Shown here: piece after piece, positions 49,777-58,798 of the stretch | Position numbering within the stretch: position 1 is the stretch's first letter | How the letters are laid out: every line of letters begins with the position of its first letter | Assembly: GCA_003210285.1 (NCBI GenBank) | Contig: QCVS01000001.1 | Location: 105,521 to 169,520, forward strand | Reading direction: 5' to 3' | Source of the DNA: Prochlorococcus sp. AG-686-J21 | Lineage (GTDB): Bacteria; Cyanobacteriota; Cyanobacteriia; PCC-6307; Cyanobiaceae | Length of the DNA stretch: 64,000 nucleotides | Translations under genes and position numbers: made by a program | The notes under the pieces: generated by a model | What the model was told of the DNA's origin: nothing | Database searches by the model: none | Seen by the model: only the letters and a program-made list of their open reading frames with translations

Positions 49777-52700
49777 TTATGCAGCATTTGGTAATCCAAC
49801 AACTTGAGTATTAGCACCTCTTGCTTGAGCAACACCAATTGTTCGTTCAGATGAACTTATCATAGGTCTTCTGTGGCTTACGACTATAAATTGAGCATTT
49901 GATGACTGACTTGTTATTAATTTTGATAACCTTTCAACGTTAATACCATCTAAAAAGCTATCTACTTCATCTAATGCATAAAAAGGAGAAGGCTTATATT
50001 TTTGCAAAGCGAATAAAAAACTTAGGGCCGTTAATGATTTCTCACCACCCGACATTGAAGCTAATCTTCTGACGTTTTTTCCTTTAGGATGAGCAACTAA
50101 AGTTAAACCTCCCTCCAAAGGAGCCTCTGGATTTTCAAGCTGAAGGAACCCATCTCCATCTGATAAATTGGCAAAAATCTCTCTAAAATGCTTATCAACT
50201 TCTACGAATGCCTGCATAAATGCTTCTTGTCGCATAGTTGAAACAGTTTCTATTCTTAATAACAACTCTGATCTTTCATTAGATAAAACTTCCAATCTTT
50301 CTATTAAATCATTTAATCTTTCTGTCAATTCCTCTAGTTCATCTAAAGCTAACATATTTACCGGTTCTAAACTTTCCAATTTCGTATTAATTACAACGAT
50401 CTCTGATTGTAATAAATCAAGAGTTATAGTTTCATACTCACCAAAGCTGGGTAAAGGATCAGGCAGCTCTTTTTTATAATTTTCTAACTTGATAGTTTCG
50501 CTACGCATTTCCTCATTTAGAGAACTTATATCTCTTTCGAGATATTCCAACTTAAGGGTAAACTGATTGATTTCTTGTCTTTTATTGGAAATAGATGAAT
50601 TCAACTCATCCCTTTTTCTTCTTAATATTCCAAGATCCTTTTCAAGTAGTGATTTTTGACCATCAAGACTCGCAAGCTCACTTTTATAATTATCTCTTTT
50701 CTTTATCCATTCATTATGGGCATTAGAAAGCTCTTTAACTGATTCTTGTAAATTCTTTTCTTGTAGAGATATTAGATTTAATTGATTATTTATACGTTCG
50801 TGATTTAGAACCAATTGATTCTTTTTATTTAACAATTCATCTTTCTCTTGAATCATTAGTTCAAGTTTTTTATCTAGCTTTTCGAAATCATTATTATGAG
50901 TCATTAAAGAGGATGTTTGATTATCTTCATAATTCTTTTTAAGGATCATCGCCAATTCATCCAACTTTTTTTTAAATGGTTTTATTTCATTTTGAATGCT
51001 ATCTAACTTTTCATTTAATAAATTATTTTGAGAAGTAAGCTTATTTAGCCTCAAATTATTATCCTCAATTCTTTTCATTGAAACTTTTAGAGAATTATTA
51101 TTTACTTCAATTTCTTTATTAGAGGATACGCAATCCTCTAATATTTCCCTTTGATTAAAACTTAGTTTATTCAAGTTATTAGTTTTATTTAAAATATCAT
51201 TATCTGATTTCTTCAAAGCTTCTTCAATGATAGATAGTCTTTGTTTTATGGGGTGAGCCTCGTCAATATCATTATTGGTTCCAAACCTATAAGCAAGATC
51301 TTTATTAACTTTACTTCCTCCCGTAATTGCACCACTAACTTCCAATAGTTCTCCACTCAAAGTAACCATTCTAATTTTTTGTTTAGATAATTTCGCTGAA
51401 TCTAAATCTGAAAAGACTACAGTATCACCAAAAACGTATTTAAAAACATCTGCATAAACATCATCACAATCAATTAAATTAATAGCTTTATCAACAAATC
51501 CATTCTCTTTAAAATTCTCAAATCTTTTAAGCGCGAAATTTTTTTTATAAGTTTTAATTCTATTAAGTGGAAGAAAGGTTAATCTCCCTGCTTTCTTTTT
51601 TTTAAGAATTTCAATAGCTCTTGAAGCAATATTGTCATTTTCAACAACTATTTGTCCAAGTCTATTACCAGCTGCTATTTCCAATGCATATCTATTTTTT
51701 TCATTTACTGCACCCAATTGAGCAACATATCCATGTATTCCCTCTAAACCTGCCTCTAAAAGTATTCTTAATGCATATGATCCCCTAGTTTCATTTAGAG
51801 CCTCTTTTCTACTTTCACATCTTGACAAGTCTTTTTCAAGCCTTAATTGTTCGTTATTTAGCCTAAGTTTAGTTTTATTTAACAAATCTATTTCAATTTT
51901 TAAATTACCAATCTCAGATCTAATACTGCTCAAATTAAGATTTTTTGTGTCCGTTGATTTTCCATTAATTTGATTAAATTCTGATAGTTTTTGTTTTTCT
52001 AACTTTAAAAGATCATTTTGAGATGATATTTCTTCTCTTTGAATATTAATTTGTATAATTTCCTCCTCAATATTCCTTTTACTAGATTCAAGAGGTTGTA
52101 CTAAAGATTTTATATTTTCTAACTCATTATTGAGCTTTATACTTTGCTTTGAAAATTCACCTGATTCACCTGCAGCATCAGAAAGTTTTTTTCTAGATAA
52201 CTTATGTTTTAACGTTAAATCTTGAATCTCGATGTTTAATCTATCTAGATAATTATCATTAAAGTGCTCTTGTTGATTCTTTTCTAACTGGGTACTTTTT
52301 TTAGATATTGCAATACTATCCCGTTGGTCTTGTAATTTAATGCCTTCCTCTTTATTAACAATTGCTATTCTTTCTAATTCCCTTAAATTAGAATTTATAC
52401 TGCCAATATCAGAATTTACTTTGATTAAGTTATCTTCACCTTTCTCTTTTAATTCTGCAATCATGACTTTCATGGCCTCTTGCAATACTTGTATTTCTTT
52501 ACTAAGAGATTCTTTTTGTTGATTAAATAAAATCTTACTTTTATCTAAGTCAATAGCTTTTTTCTTAATTAATTCAATATTTTGAACTTGTTTATCGAAT
52601 AAAAGTACTTTTTCAATCTCCTTAATATAAAAAAGTTTTGCCTTTAACTCTTTATATTTTTTAGCTTTTTCACATTCTTTTTCAAGTTTTATTTTACTAG

Positions 52701-53367
52701 ATTGCAATTCGTTTTCTAAAATCTCGCATTTTTCTTGTCTTTCAAAAACATCATTAAGTTTTGAATGCGTTTGTTCAATTCTGCTATCAAAAAGAGCTAC
52801 GCCTGCTAATTCATCAATGAGTGTTCTCCTTTCCTTATTATTCATTGATACTATTCTTGTGACATCTCCCTGCATCACAACATTACTGCCTTCTGGATCA
52901 ACACTTATATCTCTAAGAACTCTTTGTATTTGTTGTAAAGTACATTGGCGTCCATCAGAAGTATAAGTCGATGCATATGATCCACCAGGCATTAGCCGCA
53001 ATTTTCTGGCAACTACCCATTCTTTTTGATCTCTAGTAAGTGCAATATCATCTTCTTCTAAATCCAAAGATGGAACATCTTCCCTTGGCGACCAATCTTC
53101 AAGATTGAATTTAACAGAAACAAATGTTTCAGAAGATTTACCTTCTTTTACTTTAGAATTATTTATTAAATCTGGTAATCTCTCTGCTCTCATACCTCTA
53201 CTATTTGCCAAACCTAAACAAAACAAAATTCCGTCTAAAATATTACTTTTCCCAGATCCATTTGGACCAGTAACCACTGTAAAACCTTCTTCAAGAGGAA
53301 TTTTTACACTTCCTCCGAAAGATTTGAAATTTTCAAACTCGACCTGATTGATGTATACCAATCTCAA
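49777..53367 (-). CDS. smc: Chromosome segregation protein SMC
   Basis: 1196 aa; 'GPNGSGKSNILDGILFCLGL', hinge 'GIHGYVAQLG', 'LASMSGGEKSLTALSFLFALQKYKPSPFYALDEVDSFLD'. Confidence 0.95.
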   Translation of the reverse strand: MRLVYINQVEFENFKSFGGSVKIPLEEGFTVVTGPNGSGKSNILDGILFCLGLANSRGMRAERLPDLINNSKVKEGKSSETFVSVKFNLEDWSPREDVPSLDLEEDDIALTRDQKEWVVARKLRLMPGGSYASTYTSDGRQCTLQQIQRVLRDISVDPEGSNVVMQGDVTRIVSMNNKERRTLIDELAGVALFDSRIEQTHSKLNDVFERQEKCEILENELQSSKIKLEKECEKAKKYKELKAKLFYIKEIEKVLLFDKQVQNIELIKKKAIDLDKSKILFNQQKESLSKEIQVLQEAMKVMIAELKEKGEDNLIKVNSDIGSINSNLRELERIAIVNKEEGIKLQDQRDSIAISKKSTQLEKNQQEHFNDNYLDRLNIEIQDLTLKHKLSRKKLSDAAGESGEFSKQSIKLNNELENIKSLVQPLESSKRNIEEEIIQINIQREEISSQNDLLKLEKQKLSEFNQINGKSTDTKNLNLSSIRSEIGNLKIEIDLLNKTKLRLNNEQLRLEKDLSRCESRKEALNETRGSYALRILLEAGLEGIHGYVAQLGAVNEKNRYALEIAAGNRLGQIVVENDNIASRAIEILKKKKAGRLTFLPLNRIKTYKKNFALKRFENFKENGFVDKAINLIDCDDVYADVFKYVFGDTVVFSDLDSAKLSKQKIRMVTLSGELLEVSGAITGGSKVNKDLAYRFGTNNDIDEAHPIKQRLSIIEEALKKSDNDILNKTNNLNKLSFNQREILEDCVSSNKEIEVNNNSLKVSMKRIEDNNLRLNKLTSQNNLLNEKLDSIQNEIKPFKKKLDELAMILKKNYEDNQTSSLMTHNNDFEKLDKKLELMIQEKDELLNKKNQLVLNHERINNQLNLISLQEKNLQESVKELSNAHNEWIKKRDNYKSELASLDGQKSLLEKDLGILRRKRDELNSSISNKRQEINQFTLKLEYLERDISSLNEEMRSETIKLENYKKELPDPLPSFGEYETITLDLLQSEIVVINTKLESLEPVNMLALDELEELTERLNDLIERLEVLSNERSELLLRIETVSTMRQEAFMQAFVEVDKHFREIFANLSDGDGFLQLENPEAPLEGGLTLVAHPKGKNVRRLASMSGGEKSLTALSFLFALQKYKPSPFYALDEVDSFLDGINVERLSKLITSQSSNAQFIVVSHRRPMISSSERTIGVAQARGANTQVVGLPNAA

Positions 53368-53443
53368 GTCACAATAGCTAAGTAAGAATAGCTACTTTTC
53401 AAAAAATCTCAAGAGAATTATTAAGATTATTGCTAAAAACAAA

Positions 53444-53806
53444 TTAATTATTTTTCGTTAATTGACAACAATTCCCATTTATTATTAACAAACCTTTTAA
53501 GAATTTACCGTTTAATATAATTTTGAAATTTTGAAAATCTTTATTATGAGAAATATAAGAGCAAGTTCCATGATCAATTCTTTTTACAAAACCTCTATTA
53601 TTAGAAAGTTCATATTCAATTCTAGAAAGCCAAACCAATCTATGATTTGGTTGTTTTCCTATTTTAATAAAACCTTTATTGAGTAATGGAATTTCGTAAA
53701 ATTTCCAAGTAAAGCAATCTAATTTATCTTCAACAAGAAAATCATAGTGAATATCAATTAATTTACTATCAAGAATCTTATGTTCGAGTAAAACCCATCG
53801 ATTCAT
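53444..53806 (-). CDS. Stand-alone LigD 3'-phosphoesterase-like domain protein
   Basis: 'RWVLLEHKI...IHYDFLVE..LDCFTWKFYEIP...PNHRLVWLSRIEYELSNNRGFVKRIDHGTC...IILNGKFLKGLLII' follows the HYD(L/F)..E / W / P / H / RG.V.R.D.GT order of LigD PE-like proteins. Confidence 0.5.
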   Translation of the reverse strand: MNRWVLLEHKILDSKLIDIHYDFLVEDKLDCFTWKFYEIPLLNKGFIKIGKQPNHRLVWLSRIEYELSNNRGFVKRIDHGTCSYISHNKDFQNFKIILNGKFLKGLLIINGNCCQLTKNN

Positions 53807-53892
53807 TATCTAGTGCGTCAATAAATTATTTTATTTCAATAATCAATCATTAAGATGAGTTAACAAGTTAACTCAAATTAAAAAAGAAGAAC

Positions 53893-54030
53893 CTAATTCC
53901 CAGCATCAGGAACAAACCGCAAAGCAATAAATAGCAAACTACCAGCTCCTGCGATAGCTGCTGCTACCAATCCAAAATCAGTTGGAATTGTACGAGATGC
54001 AAAAATAATTGCTGATAGTGTGATATCCAT
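53893..54030 (-). CDS. Small membrane peptide (45 aa)
   Basis: Hand translation: MDITLSAIIFASRTIPTDFGLVAAAIAGAGSLLFIALRFVPDAGN*. Absent from the ORF track. Confidence 0.55.
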   Translation of the reverse strand: MDITLSAIIFASRTIPTDFGLVAAAIAGAGSLLFIALRFVPDAGN

Positions 54031-54127
54031 GATGAAGTAAAAAACTTAATTTAATAAAATCAGTAATAGCTTAACAAAACCTTATTACAGAACAGGGGAG
54101 ATAAATGAAATGTAAATAAAATTTTAT

Positions 54128-54682
54128 ATGTCTATTATTTTATTATTAAAAACAATTCTAAATAGAAGGGTTTCAAATTTAGAAAATGCAGACTACTCTA
54201 GAAGAAATCAAGGTGGATTAATGGAATCTTTTCATCCTCCCAAAGAAGTTAAAGAACCAATTGATGATTCTGCGCTGCCACAGGAAGAAAACATATCAGA
54301 AAAATGGTTACGTGAAACAATTGATAGTTTGATTCCGTTAATACAAGAAAAATGGCCTACTATTGCAAAACAAACTCTTGAAACTGCAAAGGGAAGTATT
54401 GATGATTTAGTTGGAGTAATAGCAATTCATACTGGATCATCTGCTAGTGGTATTAAGAATCAATTATTTCAAATCATTGATTCAATTCAAGAAAATAATT
54501 GGGAGATTGCAGATAAAATAGAACCAATCGAAAGTCAATTAGAAGAGTTACTAGATGAACTGAACACTACATTAAGACCAAAAATAGAAACCCCAATTAG
54601 AAAAAAACCGATTTTATCTATTGCTATTGCTGCTGGTATAGGATTATTTATAGGTAGTTTAATTAATAGTAGAAATAAATAA
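54128..54682 (+). CDS. DUF883/YqjD-like protein with C-terminal TM
   Basis: 'RKKPILSIAIAAGIGLFIGSLINSRNK' C-terminal glycine-rich TM. Start probably ATG at 54221. Confidence 0.6.
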   Translation: MSIILLLKTILNRRVSNLENADYSRRNQGGLMESFHPPKEVKEPIDDSALPQEENISEKWLRETIDSLIPLIQEKWPTIAKQTLETAKGSIDDLVGVIAIHTGSSASGIKNQLFQIIDSIQENNWEIADKIEPIESQLEELLDELNTTLRPKIETPIRKKPILSIAIAAGIGLFIGSLINSRNK

Positions 54683-55069
54683 ATGGATAAACCCAAAAAC
54701 AAAAACTTTGCTAATACAGCTTCAAGAATCTCTGCAATTGCAAGTTCTGTAATGGATTTGCATGTCAGAATAGCACTTCAAGAAGTTGATAGAGAAAAGA
54801 GAAGATTAATAAGCGGAGGGATATTTATTGCTATAGGTGGAATATTATTATTATTAGTTTTAATTTGTATTCATATTATTTGTTATCTCACTCTTAGTAA
54901 GTTTAATAATTGGGCCACAGAATATAATTTGCTTTTAATAATATTTGTTGATTTATTTCTTGCAGGTTTAAGCTTAAAGCTTGGAGGAAAACTCGCTAAA
55001 GGACCTTATCTACCTCAAACACTAGAGGGTTTGGGTAAAACAACAAAAGCAGTATTAGGTAAAAAATAA
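54683..55069 (+). CDS. Phage-holin-like (PF07332-type) membrane protein
   Basis: Amphipathic N-terminus followed by two TM helices; directly follows the DUF883-like gene. Confidence 0.6.
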   Translation: MDKPKNKNFANTASRISAIASSVMDLHVRIALQEVDREKRRLISGGIFIAIGGILLLLVLICIHIICYLTLSKFNNWATEYNLLLIIFVDLFLAGLSLKLGGKLAKGPYLPQTLEGLGKTTKAVLGKK

Positions 55070-55070
55070 A

Positions 55071-56231
55071 TTATCTTATTAAATATTTAATCCATCTACA
55101 ATCAATACCTCCATTACTCACTGGTATTTTTAAAGAAGATTTCATTTTTAAATATCTTGTAAGTTTTGGATTACCACTTAGTAACCAAAATTCCCATCCA
55201 GAAAAATTTCTCTTCAAAAACTCACCTATATCCTCATACAAAGTAATTAATTCCTTTTCATCTCCTAATTTTTTACCATAAGGTGGGTTACATAAAACTA
55301 ATCCTTCTGAAGAATTAAATTGAATTTTCTTAAAATCATCATTTCGTAATTCAATATAATTTTCAAGTCCTGATAGTTTTACATTAACTTTTGCTTGATC
55401 AAAAACATCTTTATTAATCTCACAACCAATAATTTTTGATAATTTCTCAAAAGTAATAACTTTTTTCTGAGCATTGTTTTTCTCTGCAAGATAAATATTT
55501 TTATTGAAATCGAGCCAATTTTCAAAAAGATAAAATTGCTGAAATTTAAGTGGAACTTGTAGAATTTGATTAATAGCCTCTATTAAAAAAGTTCCTGAGC
55601 CACACATAAGATCAACCAAAGGTTTAGTTCCGTTCCATTCAGTCATTTTTAATAATCCAGAAGCTAAATTTTCTTTAAGTGGAGCATTCCCAATAGCAGG
55701 TCTGTAGCCTCTTTTATGAAGACTTTCAAAACTACTCTGCAAGCTAAGAATCCCACGATCATTATTTAGATGTAAATGAATTACCAGATCAGGATTATCT
55801 AAAGAAATATTTGATCTTTCATTCCAAACAGATTGTTGAAGATCTGTAATTGAATTTTTAACCTCAAGAGCAGTGAAATGAGAATGACTTAAAGATGAAG
55901 TTCTGCCTGTGACTTGAACATTGAATGTTTTGTTAGAAGGTAACCATTTTAACCAATCAAATGAATCTCTTACTCCCTCATATAATGAAAGCCTGTCATA
56001 GCATACAAAACATGCCACTTCTCTATAAAAACGAAAAGCAACTCTTGAAAAAAAATGAATTCTATAGAAAGTGGCATAATCACATTTAAAAGAAACTGAT
56101 CTTTTATACGTCTTAACATTAAATCCACCCAAATCGACAATTTCACTTGCTAAATATTTCTCTAAACCTTCAGGAGATGATGCAATCACATTCATATATA
56201 TATTTAAAAAATTAATGAAATAACTATTCAA
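55071..56231 (-). CDS. RlmL/YcbY-type THUMP methyltransferase
   Basis: 'LVDLMCGSGTFLIEAI', 'GLVLCNPPYGKKLGDE'. Confidence 0.88.
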   Translation of the reverse strand: MNSYFINFLNIYMNVIASSPEGLEKYLASEIVDLGGFNVKTYKRSVSFKCDYATFYRIHFFSRVAFRFYREVACFVCYDRLSLYEGVRDSFDWLKWLPSNKTFNVQVTGRTSSLSHSHFTALEVKNSITDLQQSVWNERSNISLDNPDLVIHLHLNNDRGILSLQSSFESLHKRGYRPAIGNAPLKENLASGLLKMTEWNGTKPLVDLMCGSGTFLIEAINQILQVPLKFQQFYLFENWLDFNKNIYLAEKNNAQKKVITFEKLSKIIGCEINKDVFDQAKVNVKLSGLENYIELRNDDFKKIQFNSSEGLVLCNPPYGKKLGDEKELITLYEDIGEFLKRNFSGWEFWLLSGNPKLTRYLKMKSSLKIPVSNGGIDCRWIKYLIR

Positions 56232-56267
56232 TACTCATTTTGCCTGCCAGAATATAAATGTCCAATT

Positions 56268-56527
56268 GGACTAGGTGATCTCAACCGATGTTTCGGACAG
56301 CGGTTCGATTCCGCTCAACTCCATTTTCTTTTGGGGTTGTAATGGTTTCGACGGGGCGTAAGGAAGATGACTGAAGCCTGCTCGGTTAGAGCAAAAACAC
56401 AAACGCTAACAAAATCGTTAGTTTCTCCCGTCAAACAGCACCAGTTGCTGCTTGATCTCATAGGAGATGGGGTGATATCAGCCTTATCAACCAAATGATC
56501 CAAGGAGCCTGGAAGGGCTCCACCATT
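56268..56527 (+). ncRNA. ssrA: Permuted two-piece tmRNA
   Basis: Acceptor piece ending ...GCGGTTCGATTCCGCTCAACTCCA (to 56323) lies upstream of coding piece GGGGTTGTAATGGTTTCGACGGGG (from 56333); GGGGTTG pairs with CAACTCC. Tag ORF 56405-56455 = ANKIVSFSRQTAPVAA*. Outer ends approximate. Confidence 0.93.
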
Positions 56528-56682
56528 TTAAATTGATCGAAATATGGTATTAGATAATTTGTTAATTTGTAAAATTTACTTCAAGAGAATGTATTAGAAA
56601 TTATTTTTTGAATTTTATGAGTATAAATACTGAGAAGATTAGAAAAAAATTATTTTAACGTATTAAAAACTCTTAATATCTA

Positions 56683-56817
56683 ATGAGTACAAAAAATAAC
56701 ATTAATGACCTATTAATAAACCTTAAACCTAAAGTTTTAAGGTTTACAGGATCAAACTTCCCAACAGAACTTTGGAGCAATAATCAGATAAAAAAAAATA
56801 AAAAAATATCTGCATAA
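56683..56817 (+). CDS. Possible small ORF (44 aa)
   Basis: Hand translation: MSTKNNINDLLINLKPKVLRFTGSNFPTELWSNNQIKKNKKISA*; no recognised family. Confidence 0.25.
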   Translation: MSTKNNINDLLINLKPKVLRFTGSNFPTELWSNNQIKKNKKISA

Positions 56818-56836
56818 AAATTAATTTAATTCCTTT

Positions 56837-57799
56837 TTACAAACTTGAAAAAGGATTACTTGGCATTTTTTTCAGACACTTTTCAGAGGCTTTTTGAAGC
56901 ATTTCGAATTCTTCCTTATTTAGGTTCCATTTAAAAACATTTGATATATCAATAACTTGAGACTTTTTCCTCATTCCTACAAGTGGTATAGCCCCATGAT
57001 AACAACACCAATTAATAGCTACTTGAGCTTGTGACACTGATCTTGAGATTGCAATCTTTTTAAGACATATCCTTAATTCAGTAGTTGATTTTTTATAGTT
57101 TTTAAAAATGAAATTTCGTAAAAAAGAATTTTGATTGTCTCCATCTTTTTCAGGATCTATACATAGTATTCCAAAAGATAAAGGACTATAGGCTAAAAAA
57201 TCAATATCATTATCTTGACAGATTCTCTTTACGCTAGTCTGTTTAAGGAAATCTGGAGATAATAAAGAAAACTGGATTTGAACACTTTTAATTTTCTTAT
57301 CTCTTTTTGATAAGAATTGAATAATTTTATTTAATCTTTGGGGTCCAATATTTGATAATCCAATTTTAAAATTAAAACCTTGATCAATTAAATCACAAAG
57401 ATTATTTAATAATTGTAATTCTTGCCAAGGATTATATTTTGCAGTTGACCAATGTATTTGGACTATATCTAATTTATTATTTAATCTTTCTAAACTCTTG
57501 AGAAAGGGTTTTGTGAAGCCTTTATTACCAACTCTCCATGGATAAGGAGCAAGCTTTGTTGCTATTTGAATTCTTTTTTTTTGAAAAGAAGAAGTTTCTA
57601 GTAAAAATTTACCTAAAAGTTCTTCACTTCTACCATTAAGTTTTCCAGTTCCATAAGAATCTGCACTATCAATTAAGTTAAACCCTCTTTTTAACGCTTC
57701 CTTGTAAGTTTCACGTAAATCATCATCATTACTAGTTTGATAGTCCCAAAAAATTTGATTTCCCCAAGACCATGTTCCTAATCCAATTCTTTTTTTCAC
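56837..57799 (-). CDS. Aldo/keto reductase
   Basis: 'GLGTWSWGNQIFWDYQ', 'FNLIDSADSYGTGKLNGRSEELLGKFL', 'YSPLSFGIL'. Confidence 0.9.
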   Translation of the reverse strand: MKKRIGLGTWSWGNQIFWDYQTSNDDDLRETYKEALKRGFNLIDSADSYGTGKLNGRSEELLGKFLLETSSFQKKRIQIATKLAPYPWRVGNKGFTKPFLKSLERLNNKLDIVQIHWSTAKYNPWQELQLLNNLCDLIDQGFNFKIGLSNIGPQRLNKIIQFLSKRDKKIKSVQIQFSLLSPDFLKQTSVKRICQDNDIDFLAYSPLSFGILCIDPEKDGDNQNSFLRNFIFKNYKKSTTELRICLKKIAISRSVSQAQVAINWCCYHGAIPLVGMRKKSQVIDISNVFKWNLNKEEFEMLQKASEKCLKKMPSNPFSSL

Positions 57800-57950
57800 T
57801 TACTATTTTTTAGATTTAATTTTAAGATTACTTAAAACTATATATTCGACAAAAGATTATTTAGCAAATATAAGTTTTAAAACTTTTCAAATAATTACCT
57901 ATTGACATTAAGAAATTATTCTCCAAAGTAAGGAAAATATTAGTAAAAAA

Positions 57951-58622
57951 TTGTTTATTACTGTTTGTGGGCAAAAAGGAGGTGTTGCTAAAACTTGTAC
58001 AAGTATTCACCTTGCAAGTGTATGGCATTCTGAAGGCAAAAAAGTATGTATAGTTGATGCTGACAAAAATCGATCAGCATTAGCCTACTCATCCAGAGGA
58101 AACCTGCCATTTCCCGTTTTTCCAGTTAGTTCTGCCGCAAAAGCCTCCAGATCTTCCGAAATTGTTATTACTGATGGGCAAGCAAGCAGTGATACGGAAG
58201 AACTTAAACATCTTGCATACGGATCAGATTTAGTAATTCTACCCACAACCGCAAAAGCAAGGTCTGTCGAATTAACTGTTGAATTAGCCAGCTTATTAAA
58301 TACACTAAAAGTTAACCATGCAGTAGTAATTGTAAAAGTAGATTTTAGACAGCAAAAAGCAGCTCAACAAGCTAAGGCAGCGTTAAAAAATTTCGGTCTA
58401 CACGTTTTTGATACATTTATTCCTTTACTTTCAGCCTTTGATAAAGCAGAAGCCTCTGGAAACGCAGTATTTGAAGCTGTAGACGATTTAGGAAGATCAG
58501 ATCCTCGTCGAATGACGGGCTGGTCTGCCTATTGTTCCATTGCATCTCAAATTCCATGCCTGATTTCGAAGCGCTCATCCGACACCAACAACTTAAACAA
58601 CCAACAACTAATCAGCGCCTAA
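57951..58622 (+). CDS. ParA-like ATPase
   Basis: Deviant Walker A 'CGQKGGVAKTCTSIHLASVWH', 'VCIVDADKNRSA', 'DLVILPTTAKARSVELTVEL'; TTG start. Confidence 0.88.
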   Translation: MFITVCGQKGGVAKTCTSIHLASVWHSEGKKVCIVDADKNRSALAYSSRGNLPFPVFPVSSAAKASRSSEIVITDGQASSDTEELKHLAYGSDLVILPTTAKARSVELTVELASLLNTLKVNHAVVIVKVDFRQQKAAQQAKAALKNFGLHVFDTFIPLLSAFDKAEASGNAVFEAVDDLGRSDPRRMTGWSAYCSIASQIPCLISKRSSDTNNLNNQQLISA

Positions 58623-58798
58623 AAGTAGTTGATTCTCCTGATTTTGAAATAGAAAATGGAGAAAACTCACAAATCGTTCAACCCAAGATATTTAATTATT
58701 TTATTGGAAGTTTTATTGGTTCTGTAATAGGAACTATTTCAATCCTTTTTCTTTATATAAACGAATATTTACCAATTGAACTGCTTAAAATTAAGTAG
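58556..58798 (+). CDS. Small protein with C-terminal TM, overlapping parA-like gene
   Basis: MPDFEALIRHQQLKQPTTNQRLKVVDSPDF...IFNYFIGSFIGSVIGTISILFLYINEYLPIELLKIK; start chosen inside the track ORF 58532-58798. Confidence 0.5.
   Translation: MPDFEALIRHQQLKQPTTNQRLKVVDSPDFEIENGENSQIVQPKIFNYFIGSFIGSVIGTISILFLYINEYLPIELLKIK

Noticed and set aside
54683-55069. Holin-like gene as evidence of prophage
   Set aside because: Holin-like membrane proteins of this type are common cyanobacterial core genes; no other phage genes are nearby.
56315-56503. 62-aa minus-strand ORF
   Set aside because: Antisense to tmRNA.
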